Below, piece after piece: positions 1 to 5,080 of a stretch of 5,080 bases of DNA. Below the pieces are notes generated by a model. That model was not told where the DNA came from and did not search any database. It was given only the letters and a program-made list of their open reading frames with translations. The stretch is from Defluviitaleaceae bacterium (GTDB taxonomy: Bacteria; Bacillota_A; Clostridia; Lachnospirales; WQUN01), in assembly GCA_009779525.1 (NCBI GenBank), contig WREB01000126.1:1-5080 (forward strand). The letters are read 5' to 3'. Made by a program: the position numbers and the translations under genes. Positions within the stretch are counted from its first letter, which is position 1. Each line of letters opens with the position of its first letter.

Positions 1-277
1 ATGCGGGTTTACGGTCGTACAGGAATGGTGCGGCCACGGGATAGGCCGGCAGGTCCACGAGGACCCGCAGATACCGAACCACAAGATGGCGACTCGGGGG
101 CCGATGTTAAAGAGAGGCATGACGCTTGCGGTCGAGCCGATGGTAAACGAAGGCGGAGCGGAAGTGGAGACGCTTGAAAACGGCTGGACCATCGTAACAC
201 TGGACAAAAAATATTCCGCGCACTACGAAAACACCGTCCTGATTACGGACGGGGAGCCGGAAATAATGACGGTATGA
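1..277 (+). CDS. map: Type I methionine aminopeptidase, C-terminal 91 residues (5' end outside window)
   Basis: This is the 3' part of the enzyme that removes the initiator Met from nascent proteins in the cytosol; the open frame runs in from the left edge (first whole codon at base 2). The fragment holds the pita-bread fold C-terminal half. CGHGIG (fragment residues 10-15) carries the metal-ligand His and QVHEDP (17-22) the catalytic His, equivalent to E. coli H171 and H178. VEPMVN (44-49) carries a metal-binding Glu (E204 equivalent), and HYENTV (74-79) the last metal Glu (E235 equivalent). The two metal Asp residues lie upstream, outside the window. The usual Glu-His-Thr of the last motif is Glu-Asn-Thr here; the ligand Glu is kept, so activity is expected. 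The stop codon overlaps the start of the next gene (ATGA). In relatives secY-adk-map precede this point, so this is very probably the distal spc operon. Identity is firm; only truncation by the window is noted. Confidence 0.97.
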   Translation, partial: CGFTVVQEWCGHGIGRQVHEDPQIPNHKMATRGPMLKRGMTLAVEPMVNEGGAEVETLENGWTIVTLDKKYSAHYENTVLITDGEPEIMTV

Positions 278-528
278 ACTTGTGCGCCGGAAGCGTCGTC
301 AAATCGAAGAACGGGCGCGACAAGGGCAAAATGTTTGCGGTGCTTAAAATAGAGGGCGAATATCTGATGATTGCGGACGGGGAAACGCGTCCCCTCGGCA
401 AGCCGAAACGAAAGAAGGATAGGCACGTGCAACCGCTAAACGCGGTGCTTGACCTAAACGCCGCGGGGCCGCGCGGCATGTGCGACGCGGATTTACGCAA
501 ATGGCTCCGGCCCTTTAAGGAGGACTGA
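274..528 (+). CDS. KOW-domain RNA-binding protein (L14e/L6e/L27e-like), 84 aa
   Basis: This small basic protein lies between map and infA, where many Clostridia carry a KOW-domain protein related to archaeal/eukaryotic ribosomal L14e (COG2163-like). The N-terminal segment, roughly residues 5-32, has the KOW pattern: a small-residue turn and beta strands ([14 protein letters not shown], then [16 protein letters not shown]). A basic patch KPKRKKDRH follows at 43-51. The C-terminal 30 residues include a [11 protein letters not shown] segment that could form a helix. No signal peptide or membrane segment is seen. The ATG overlaps the map stop (ATGA), and the nearest purine-rich site (GGGGAG, 251-256) is too far for a normal Shine-Dalgarno, so translation probably depends on coupling to map. 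Family membership is recognised from sequence and position. A role as a ribosome- or rRNA-associated factor is inference, since the bacterial members are poorly characterised. Confidence 0.85.
   Translation: MNLCAGSVVKSKNGRDKGKMFAVLKIEGEYLMIADGETRPLGKPKRKKDRHVQPLNAVLDLNAAGPRGMCDADLRKWLRPFKED
517..524 (+). promoter_or_regulatory. Shine-Dalgarno site for the TTG start of infA
   Basis: AAGGAGGA lies inside the last codons of the KOW gene, with 8-9 nt between it and the TTG at 533. It is a near-perfect anti-SD match and decides the non-ATG start of infA. The KOW stop (526-528) lies between this site and the start, so the two genes are probably translationally linked. Confidence 0.8.
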
Positions 529-532
529 TATA

Positions 533-751
533 TTGTCAAAGGACGATGTCATCGAGGTCGAGGGTAAGGTAATAGAGAAGCTGCCCAACGCCAACTTCCA
601 GGTTCAGCTCGAGAACGGGCATAAGATACTAGCGCATATATCCGGAAAGCTCAGGATGAATTTTATCAGGATCATCCCGGGCGATAAGGTTTTGATAGAA
701 ATGTCGCCGTACGATTTGACAAAAGGGCGGATAATCTGGCGCGACAAATAA
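533..751 (+). CDS. infA: Translation initiation factor IF-1, 72 aa
   Basis: IF-1 binds the A site of the 30S subunit and acts with IF-2 and IF-3 in start-site selection. The protein is 72 residues, the usual family length, and is a single S1-type OB fold. Hallmarks are [11 protein letters not shown] (3-13), [23 protein letters not shown] (17-39) with the conserved [18 protein letters not shown] (41-53) and [10 protein letters not shown] (58-67). Translation starts at TTG, supported by the strong upstream SD and by alignment to the family's MSKDD/MAKDD start; no ATG lies nearby in frame before residue 42. The gene sits 4 nt after the KOW stop codon and 17 nt before rpmJ. A rare start on a strong SD could set output, but that is inference. 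Identity is certain. Confidence 0.98.
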   Translation: MSKDDVIEVEGKVIEKLPNANFQVQLENGHKILAHISGKLRMNFIRIIPGDKVLIEMSPYDLTKGRIIWRDK

Positions 752-768
752 ATATAAGGAGAATACCC

Positions 769-882
769 ATGAAGGTAAGGCCGTCGGTCAAACCGATTTG
801 CGAAAAATGCAAGATTATAAAGCGTAAGGGCGCTATACGCGTCATATGCGAAAATCCGAGGCACAAACAAAAACAGGGATGA
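769..882 (+). CDS. rpmJ: 50S ribosomal protein L36, 37 aa (zinc-ribbon form)
   Basis: This is the smallest 50S protein, which binds 23S rRNA. ATG at 769 opens a 37-codon frame ending in TGA at 880-882, beginning [14 protein letters not shown] and ending [11 protein letters not shown]. The four zinc ligands of the C+ form are all present: C11, C14, C27 and H32. The length matches the standard 37-aa bacterial L36. AAGGAGA at 756-762 is a good SD, about 7 nt before the start. It follows infA by 17 nt and precedes rpsM by 23 nt, the classic infA-rpmJ-rpsM order. It is easily missed by length-filtered gene callers. Identity is certain. Confidence 0.98.
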   Translation: MKVRPSVKPICEKCKIIKRKGAIRVICENPRHKQKQG

Positions 883-905
883 CAATACAGGAGGCGAAGC
901 GGTAA

Positions 906-1274
906 ATGGCTCGAATCGCAGGCGTGGACTTGCCAAGGGAAAAACGCGTTGAAATAGGGTTGACTTATATTTTCGGGATAGGGCGCCCAAGCTCAAATAA
1001 AATTTTGAAGGAAGCGCGGGTAAACCCCGATACGCGCGTCCGCGACCTTACCGACGACGAGGTCGTGCGCATCCGGGACGTCATTGACAAGACCCAAACC
1101 GTCGAGGGCGACTTGCGCAGGGAAGTGGCGCTGAACATCAAGCGGCTGATAGAGATAGGCTGCTACAGGGGCGTGCGCCACCGCAGGGGCCTTCCGGTGA
1201 GGGGCCAGCGGACCAGGACGAACGCGCGGACAAGGAAGGGCAAGGCCCGCACTGTCGCCAACAAGAAAAAATAA
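906..1274 (+). CDS. rpsM: 30S ribosomal protein S13, 122 aa
   Basis: S13 sits in the head of the 30S subunit, contacts the P-site tRNA and forms bridges to the 50S. The start [16 protein letters not shown] is canonical, followed by the helix-two-turn-helix region (about 15-60, with [14 protein letters not shown]) and the signature [19 protein letters not shown] (85-103). The Arg/Lys-rich C-terminal tail (about 104-122) is the extension that reaches toward the tRNA. Length matches the family. The SD is AGGAGG at 889-894, about 11 nt from the ATG, slightly long but clear. It is the first of the alpha-operon genes (rpsM-rpsK-rpsD-rpoA-rplQ). In E. coli S4 represses this operon at an rpsM leader pseudoknot; the 23-nt spacer here shows no recognisable equivalent. 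Confidence 0.98.
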   Translation: MARIAGVDLPREKRVEIGLTYIFGIGRPSSNKILKEARVNPDTRVRDLTDDEVVRIRDVIDKTQTVEGDLRREVALNIKRLIEIGCYRGVRHRRGLPVRGQRTRTNARTRKGKARTVANKKK

Positions 1275-1307
1275 TCCCTTAAAATATTAAGCTCAGGAGG
1301 ACAGTAA

Positions 1308-1709
1308 ATGCCGAAAAGAGTCGTTAAAAAGACGGCGACGCGCAGACGGCGCGACAAGAAGTTCGTCGACCGCGGTCAGGCGCATATACAGTCATCATTC
1401 AACAACACGATCGTCACCATAACCGATTCGGCCGGAAACGCGCTTTCGTGGGCGTCGGCGGGGCAGCTGGGTTTCCGCGGTTCGAGGAAGTCGACCCCGT
1501 ACGCGGCTCAGATGGCCGCGGACACCGCAGCTAGCGCAGCCAAAGAATTCGGCCTCAAGATAGTCGAAGTATACGTAAAGGGCCCCGGGAGCGGGCGCGA
1601 GGCGGCGATCCGCGCGCTGCAGGCGGCGGGCCTCGAAGTCACGCTGATCAAGGACGTGACGCCGGTACCGCACAACGGCTGCAGGCCGCCTAAACGCAGA
1701 CGGGTTTGA
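1308..1709 (+). CDS. rpsK: 30S ribosomal protein S11, 133 aa
   Basis: S11 lies on the 30S platform, close to S7 and the E site, and helps shape the mRNA exit path. The frame shows a basic N-terminal tail (RRRRDKK, 12-18) and [16 protein letters not shown] (25-40). [17 protein letters not shown] (52-68), [17 protein letters not shown] (88-104) and the C-terminal [13 protein letters not shown] (121-133) follow; the last contains the Asn-Gly that is often converted to isoaspartate in this family. The 133-aa length is close to the usual 127-131. The SD is AGGAGG at 1295-1300, 7 nt before the ATG. The gene is separated from rpsM by 33 nt and from rpsD by 15 nt. Nothing unusual is seen; identity is certain. 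Confidence 0.98.
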   Translation: MPKRVVKKTATRRRRDKKFVDRGQAHIQSSFNNTIVTITDSAGNALSWASAGQLGFRGSRKSTPYAAQMAADTAASAAKEFGLKIVEVYVKGPGSGREAAIRALQAAGLEVTLIKDVTPVPHNGCRPPKRRRV

Positions 1710-1711
1710 TT

Positions 1712-1717
1712 GGAGGA
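1712..1717 (+). promoter_or_regulatory. Shine-Dalgarno site fixing the rpsD start at ATG 1725
   Basis: GGAGGA is 7 nt upstream of the ATG at 1725. An in-frame TTG at 1710 would overlap this site and add five residues (MEDID) not found in S4 proteins, so 1725 is preferred. Confidence 0.85.
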
Positions 1718-1724
1718 TATTGAT

Positions 1725-2360
1725 ATGGCTAGATATACGGGCCCGGTATGCAGGCTTTGCCGCAGGGAAGGCGAAAAACTATTTTTGAAGGGCGAGAAGT
1801 GCTCGAAGAACACCTGCCCGATCTCAAACCGCAAGTCGGGCGCCTCGGCGCCCGGCCAGCACGGCACTTCGCGCAAGAAAGTCTCCGAATACGGCCAGCA
1901 GCTCCGCGAAAAGCAAAAGGCGAAGCGCATCTACGGGATAATGGAAACTCAGTTCCGCAACTATTTCGACATCGCCGACCGCATGCCCGGCGTCACCGGC
2001 GAGAACTTGCTGCGCCTGCTTGAGATGCGGCTTGACAACGCGGTGTTTCGGATGGGCTTCGGGCGCTCGAGGACCGAGGCGAGGCAGATTGTCCGGCACA
2101 ACCTCGTCACGGTTAACGGCAGGAAGGTCAACATCCCGTCGTATCAATTAAAGGCCGGGGATATCGTGCAAATACGCGACAAATCGAAGTCGCTCCAAAG
2201 GTTCAAGGACGTGCTTGAGATCACTTCGACCAGGATTTTACCCGAATGGATCACATCGGAACCCGACTTGCTTCGCGGCACGGTCAACGCGGTCCCGAAC
2301 CGCGACCAGATCGAGATACCCGTTCGCGAAACGCTTATCATCGAGCTGTACTCGAAATAA
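1725..2360 (+). CDS. rpsD: 30S ribosomal protein S4, 211 aa (zinc-finger form)
   Basis: S4 is a primary 16S rRNA binder that nucleates 30S assembly and contributes to mRNA entry and decoding fidelity. Starting at MARYTGP, the N-terminal domain has C9, C12, C26 and C31, the four-Cys zinc site spaced as in Thermus S4. SAPGQHG (41-47) is the conserved turn of the family. The S4 RNA-binding domain is at about 99-163 ([23 protein letters not shown], then [20 protein letters not shown]). The C-terminus is [11 protein letters not shown]. Length is slightly above the usual 200-209. In Bacilli such as B. subtilis rpsD is an isolated, self-regulated gene; here it lies inside the alpha operon, as in Clostridia and E. 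coli. S4-mediated feedback is possible, but no leader target can be identified in the window. Confidence 0.97.
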   Translation: MARYTGPVCRLCRREGEKLFLKGEKCSKNTCPISNRKSGASAPGQHGTSRKKVSEYGQQLREKQKAKRIYGIMETQFRNYFDIADRMPGVTGENLLRLLEMRLDNAVFRMGFGRSRTEARQIVRHNLVTVNGRKVNIPSYQLKAGDIVQIRDKSKSLQRFKDVLEITSTRILPEWITSEPDLLRGTVNAVPNRDQIEIPVRETLIIELYSK

Positions 2361-2377
2361 TTCCGGTCGCATTCCAT

Positions 2378-2393
2378 CGGCCAATAACGGCCG
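2378..2393 (+). other. Small hairpin in the rpsD-rpoA spacer
   Basis: The 60-nt spacer 2361-2420, the longest in this operon, contains CGGCC, a 6-nt loop AATAAC and GGCCG: a perfect 5-bp GC-rich stem. No T tract follows, so it is not a terminator. It lies about 12 nt before the weak CAGGGGG SD of rpoA (2405-2411). A modest role in mRNA stability or rpoA translation is possible, but a stem this short can arise by chance. Confidence 0.3.
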
Positions 2394-2420
2394 CATGAGA
2401 TATTCAGGGGGTTTGGTCGC

Positions 2421-3374
2421 GTGATAGAAACTGAAAAACCTCGCATAGAGATTTCCGAAGTCAAGGACGGAATGTACGGCAAGTTCGTCGTCGAGCCGCT
2501 CGAACGCGGCTTCGGCACGACGCTAGGCAATTCGCTCCGCAGGATACTGCTTTCATCGCTGCCCGGCGCCGCGGTAAGCAACATCCGCGTCGAGGGGATC
2601 CTCCACGAATTCAGCCACATACAGGGCGTCAAGGAAGACATAACCGAAATAATCCTTAATTTAAAGAACCTCGCCATAAAGAACTACAGCGACAACGCCG
2701 AGACGAAGATCGCCTATATCGAGCAAAGCGGCGACGGCGAAATCCTCGCGAAAAATATTAAAGTCGACGCGGACGTCGAAATAATGAACCCGAACCTTCA
2801 CATAGCGACTCTTGACGGCGAGAACGCGAAGCTTTCGATCGAGCTTACGATACGCAAGGGGCACGGGTACGTCGGCGCCGAAAAGAACAAGAATCCCGAC
2901 CAGCCGATAGGCTTGATTCCGATAGATTCGATTTACACCCCGGTCCGCAAGGTTAACTTTTCCGTCGAGGACATGCGCGTAGGCAGCGTCACCGACTACG
3001 ACAAGCTCACGCTCGAGGTTTGGACGAACGGAACGGTAAACCCCGACGACGCCGTGAGCATGGCGGCCAAGATCCTTACCGACAACCTCACCAAGTTCGT
3101 GAACCTTTCCGACAATTCGGGCAATTCCGAAATCGCGATCGAAAAGGAAGAGGGGATGAAGGTCAAGGTGCTCGAGATGAGCATCGAGGAGCTGGACCTT
3201 TCGGTCAGGTCGTACAACTGCCTGAAGCGCGCCGGGATAAACACGGTCGAGGACCTTGCTAATAAAAAAGAGGAAGACATGATGAAGGTGCGAAACCTCG
3301 GCCGCAAATCGCTCGAGGAAGTCTTGAACAAGATGGCTGACTTAGGTCTCGCGCTGACGCCGTCTGACGAATAA
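2421..3374 (+). CDS. rpoA: DNA-directed RNA polymerase subunit alpha, 317 aa
   Basis: Alpha dimerises to start RNA polymerase assembly (beta, then beta') and its C-terminal domain contacts UP elements and activators. The N-terminal domain (about 1-230) contains [20 protein letters not shown] (19-38) and the following [14 protein letters not shown], with R40/R41 at the conserved dimer/beta-contact position, and [16 protein letters not shown] (168-183). A Lys/Glu/Ser-rich linker spans about 231-250. The C-terminal domain (about 252-312) has [17 protein letters not shown], where R263 corresponds to DNA-contacting E. coli R265, and the helix-hairpin-helix segment [13 protein letters not shown]. 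Length is normal. The start is GTG at 2421, chosen because MIE-EKP-IEI is the family N-terminus; its SD (CAGGGGG, 9 nt upstream) is weaker than that of neighbouring genes. The stop TAA overlaps the SD of rplQ. Identity is certain. Confidence 0.98.
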   Translation: MIETEKPRIEISEVKDGMYGKFVVEPLERGFGTTLGNSLRRILLSSLPGAAVSNIRVEGILHEFSHIQGVKEDITEIILNLKNLAIKNYSDNAETKIAYIEQSGDGEILAKNIKVDADVEIMNPNLHIATLDGENAKLSIELTIRKGHGYVGAEKNKNPDQPIGLIPIDSIYTPVRKVNFSVEDMRVGSVTDYDKLTLEVWTNGTVNPDDAVSMAAKILTDNLTKFVNLSDNSGNSEIAIEKEEGMKVKVLEMSIEELDLSVRSYNCLKRAGINTVEDLANKKEEDMMKVRNLGRKSLEEVLNKMADLGLALTPSDE

Positions 3375-3386
3375 GGAGAGATAAGA

Positions 3387-3923
3387 ATGCCCGGTCAACG
3401 CAAACTAGGTCGGACGACAACCCAACGGAAGGCGATGCTTAGAAGCCTTGCGACGCAGCTCCTCTATCACGGCAGGATAACGACCACGGTCACGCGCGCG
3501 AAGGAAGTGCGCTGCATCGCGGAAAAGCTGATCACGCTCGCCGTAAGGGAAAAGGATAATTTCACTACCGAAACCATAACCGCGAAGGTGCCGCAGAAGG
3601 ATAAGAACGGCAAGCGCGTAAAGACGGAAAAGGACGGCAAGCGGATAACCGTTTACAACGAAGTCGAAAAGACGATAAAGAAGGACAACCCGTCGCGGCT
3701 GGCGGCGCGCAGGAAGATGCTAAGCGTATTGTACCCGGTCACGAAGACGCCGGACGACGGAAGAAAGATGCGGAGCCTTTCGAAGGAAGTGGACATGGCG
3801 GCGCTGATGTTCGACAAGATCGCGCCAAGATACGCGAACCGGGCCGGCGGCTACACGCGGATCGTAAAAATAGGTCCCCGGTTCGGCGACGCGGCGGAGA
3901 TGGCCGTCATAGAGCTGGTTTAA
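3387..3923 (+). CDS. rplQ: 50S ribosomal protein L17 with enlarged central region, 178 aa
   Basis: L17 sits near the polypeptide exit side of the 50S subunit. The ends are canonical: RKLGRTTTQRKAMLRSLATQ (5-24) and TRAKEVRCIAEKLITL (36-51) at the front; LMFDKIAPRYANRAGGYTRI (140-159) and the terminal GPRFGDAAEMAVIELV at the back. Between them the protein is about 58 residues longer than B. subtilis L17 (120 aa). About 48 extra residues lie between LITL and the conserved SRLAARRKML (103-112), and about 10 more near 116-135. The larger insert is rich in Lys and Thr and carries two KDxGKR-like units (71-78 and 82-88). The frame is unbroken and the codon style matches the neighbours, so this is a real insertion rather than a frameshift. 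From memory, long L17 forms occur in some Clostridia; I cannot verify this here. The SD (AAGGAG, 3373-3378) overlaps the rpoA stop, with 8 nt to the ATG. It is the last gene of the operon. Confidence 0.96.
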   Translation: MPGQRKLGRTTTQRKAMLRSLATQLLYHGRITTTVTRAKEVRCIAEKLITLAVREKDNFTTETITAKVPQKDKNGKRVKTEKDGKRITVYNEVEKTIKKDNPSRLAARRKMLSVLYPVTKTPDDGRKMRSLSKEVDMAALMFDKIAPRYANRAGGYTRIVKIGPRFGDAAEMAVIELV

Positions 3924-3947
3924 ATTTAACGAAGCTAATAATACCGG

Positions 3948-5012
3948 TTAGTGAATATTTTCCGATCGTTTAATCAATTCGATCAACTCGTCCGCGATAT
4001 TTTCATCGGGGACTTTTTTTATGACTTCACCCTTTTTAAATAGCGCTCCGGAACCCTTTCCGCACGCCGCTCCGTAATCGGCTTCCCTCGCCTCGCCGGG
4101 CCCGTTGACTTCGCAGCCCATAACCGCGACTTTGATCGGCTTATCGAAATTTTCGCAAAAGGCCTCGATTTTTTCGGCGATTTGCATCATGTCGGTCCCG
4201 GTCCTTCCGCACGTCGGGCACGAAACCATTTCCGCCCCGAACTTCCTGACCCCGGCCGACTGTAAAATCAGTCTCGCGCATTTTACCTCTTCGACGGGGT
4301 TGCCCGTCAATGAAACGCGAATCGTATCCCCGATCCCCATGCAAAGCAGCGCGCCAAGCCCGACGGCCGAGCGGACCGACCCGCGGTAGGGGGTGCCGGC
4401 CTCGGTGATCCCGATGTGGAGCGGGTAGCCGATTTTTTCGGCTAGCAGCTTGAACGCGTCGAAAGTCGTGGGCACGTCGGTCGACTTAACCGTGACGACA
4501 ATATCGCGGAAGCCGCGCGATTCAAGCATTCCGACGGACGCGAGCGCGCTCTCGCAAAGGCCGTTTGCCGTTATCCCGCCTTCGCGGCGCAAAATTTCTT
4601 TTTCGAGCGAGCCGGAGTTTACCCCGACGCGTATCGGTATTCCCGCTGCCTTTGCGGACTCGGCCACTTGCCTTAATCGGTCGCCGCCGCCGATGTTGCC
4701 GGGGTTGATGCGTATTTTGTCCGCGCCGCGCCTGATTGATTCGAGCGCGAGCCTATAATCGAAGTGCACGTCCGCGACTATCGGTATCTTTATTTGCTTT
4801 TTTATTTTGCCGAAAGCCTCGGCGGCTTCCATATCCGGTACCGCGGCGCGTATGATCTCGCAGCCGGCCTCGGCCAACTCGCTGATCTGCCTGATTGTGC
4901 CGGGGACGTCGCGCGTGTCGGTCTTCGTCATCGACTGGATGGAAACCGGCGCGCCGCCGCCGATTTGGACGTTCCCGACGAAGACGGGCCTGGTTTCGCT
5001 TCGCGTCGTCAT
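3948..5012 (-). CDS. ispG: 4-hydroxy-3-methylbut-2-enyl diphosphate synthase (IspG/GcpE), 354 aa
   Basis: IspG is the MEP-pathway enzyme that reductively opens methylerythritol cyclodiphosphate to HMBPP, using a [4Fe-4S] cluster and, usually, ferredoxin or flavodoxin. The N-terminal TIM-barrel part shows VSIQSMTKTDTRDV (23-36), PIVADVHFDYRLAL (77-90), KIRINPGNIG (99-108) and IRVGVNSGSLE (127-137). GDTIRVSLTGNP (228-239) follows near the domain boundary. The C-terminal Fe-S domain has CPTCGRTGTD with C265 and C268, and MGCEVNGPGE with C300 and E307, matching the three Cys and one Glu cluster ligands of the family. At 354 aa it is the compact bacterial form, without the plant-type insertion. 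The ATG at 5012 overlaps the rseP stop (ATGA arrangement on this strand) and has no close SD; the only AGGA is about 15 nt upstream, suggesting translational coupling. It converges on rplQ. Identity is certain. Confidence 0.98.
   Translation of the reverse strand: MTTRSETRPVFVGNVQIGGGAPVSIQSMTKTDTRDVPGTIRQISELAEAGCEIIRAAVPDMEAAEAFGKIKKQIKIPIVADVHFDYRLALESIRRGADKIRINPGNIGGGDRLRQVAESAKAAGIPIRVGVNSGSLEKEILRREGGITANGLCESALASVGMLESRGFRDIVVTVKSTDVPTTFDAFKLLAEKIGYPLHIGITEAGTPYRGSVRSAVGLGALLCMGIGDTIRVSLTGNPVEEVKCARLILQSAGVRKFGAEMVSCPTCGRTGTDMMQIAEKIEAFCENFDKPIKVAVMGCEVNGPGEAREADYGAACGKGSGALFKKGEVIKKVPDENIADELIELIKRSENIH
3991..4020 (+). terminator. Candidate Rho-independent terminator of the ribosomal operon, inside the 3' end of ispG
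   Basis: Bases 3991-3998 can pair with 4005-4012 (T-A, two C-G, one G-G mismatch, then C-G, G-C, A-T, T-A) around a 6-nt loop ATTTTC at 3999-4004. The stem is followed by one C and then seven T (4014-4020) in the + direction, about 70-95 nt after the rplQ stop. The geometry fits an intrinsic terminator, but the stem is imperfect and the T run is also the complement of two Lys codons of ispG, so it could be coincidence. No better candidate exists in the 24-bp gap 3924-3947. Confidence 0.35.
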
Positions 5013-5080
5013 AGCATCTTCATTATGTCCTGCCAGGCGATGAAAACCGCGAGCAGCATAAGCAGCACGAACCCCACGAA
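5009..5080 (-). CDS. rseP: RseP/RasP-type site-2 zinc metalloprotease, last 23 residues (rest outside window)
   Basis: Reading the - strand from the right edge gives an open frame of 23 codons ending in TGA (complement of 5009-5011). The peptide is FVGFVLLMLLAVFIAWQD followed by IMKML. This is a hydrophobic membrane segment followed by a short cytosolic tail. It resembles the end of M50-family membrane proteases (GFVLLMLLMVFVTWxDI-like in RasP/RseP), which cut anti-sigma factors within the membrane. The catalytic HExxH is far upstream and not visible, so the call rests on this tail plus context: dxr-rseP-ispG is a common gene order in Bacillota. The stop overlaps the ispG start by 4 nt, indicating one transcript and probable coupled translation. 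Another membrane protein with a similar tail is possible but less likely. Confidence 0.75.
   Translation of the reverse strand, partial: FVGFVLLMLLAVFIAWQDIMKML

Noticed and set aside
883..905. Possible S4 (alpha-operon) leader pseudoknot before rpsM
   Set aside because: Only 23 nt of spacer exist and no nested pairing like the E. coli target was found; any structure would have to lie inside rpmJ.
604..996. 130-codon open frame on the - strand over infA, rpmJ and the start of rpsM
   Set aside because: It lies opposite three well-identified genes and its translation shows no domain or coherent composition; a shadow frame.
1278..1291. CTTAA-AATA-TTAAG inverted repeat in the rpsM-rpsK spacer
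   Set aside because: The 5-bp stem has a single GC pair and would not be stable; no T tract follows, so it is neither a terminator nor a convincing regulator.
1710..1724. Upstream TTG start for rpsD, adding MEDID
   Set aside because: It overlaps the SD at 1712-1717 and adds residues absent from S4; ATG 1725 has ideal spacing.
2144..2677. 177-codon open frame on the - strand across the rpsD-rpoA junction
   Set aside because: It is antisense to two certain genes, has no SD or family resemblance, and arises from codon composition of the + strand genes.
4105..5043. Three + strand open frames (102 codons or fewer) opposite ispG
   Set aside because: The - strand encodes a full IspG with all cluster ligands; the + strand frames are its complements and resemble nothing known.
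1..5080. CRISPR arrays, insertion sequences, tRNA genes, riboswitches, phage or defence genes
   Set aside because: No direct repeat arrays, transposase-like frames, tRNA-like folds or foreign-looking composition were seen; nearly every base lies in recognised housekeeping genes.

Overview
The window reads as a chromosomal segment of a Clostridia-like Bacillota (Firmicutes) bacterium of moderately high GC, possibly from the Oscillospirales side. Three things support this. First, the gene order map - KOW-domain protein - infA - rpmJ - rpsM - rpsK - rpsD - rpoA - rplQ is the clostridial tail of the spc/alpha ribosomal operons, with rpsD inside the cluster and a small KOW protein between map and infA. 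Second, strong AGGAGG-type Shine-Dalgarno sites precede most genes. Third, rseP and ispG are joined on the other strand, as in the clostridial dxr-rseP-ispG isoprenoid cluster. The genus-level placement is inference only.

Layout. Bases 1-3923 (+ strand) hold one tightly packed operon segment. It starts with the 3' end of map (N-terminal Met removal) and continues with an 84-aa KOW protein overlapping map by 4 nt, infA (IF-1, TTG start), rpmJ (L36, 37 aa), rpsM (S13), rpsK (S11), rpsD (S4), rpoA (RNA polymerase alpha, GTG start) and rplQ (L17). Spacers are 4-60 nt, and no internal promoter or terminator is evident, so co-transcription is likely. The products make ribosome components, the initiation factor that works on the 30S subunit, the nascent-chain Met trimmer and the assembly platform of RNA polymerase.

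Bases 3948-5080 (- strand) hold ispG (MEP-pathway Fe-S enzyme) and the last 23 codons of the upstream rseP-type site-2 protease, overlapping by 4 nt. This operon converges on rplQ with only 24 bp between stop codons. A hairpin plus T7 tract on the + strand inside the 3' end of ispG is the only terminator-like structure I see for the ribosomal operon.

Most of the window is conserved housekeeping DNA, and I do not see a novel defence, mobile or RNA system. The most unusual point is L17: at 178 aa it is about 58 residues longer than the B. subtilis protein. The extra length comes mainly from a lysine-rich central insertion containing a short internal repeat, while both ends stay canonical. No stretch over 300 bases lacks a gene.
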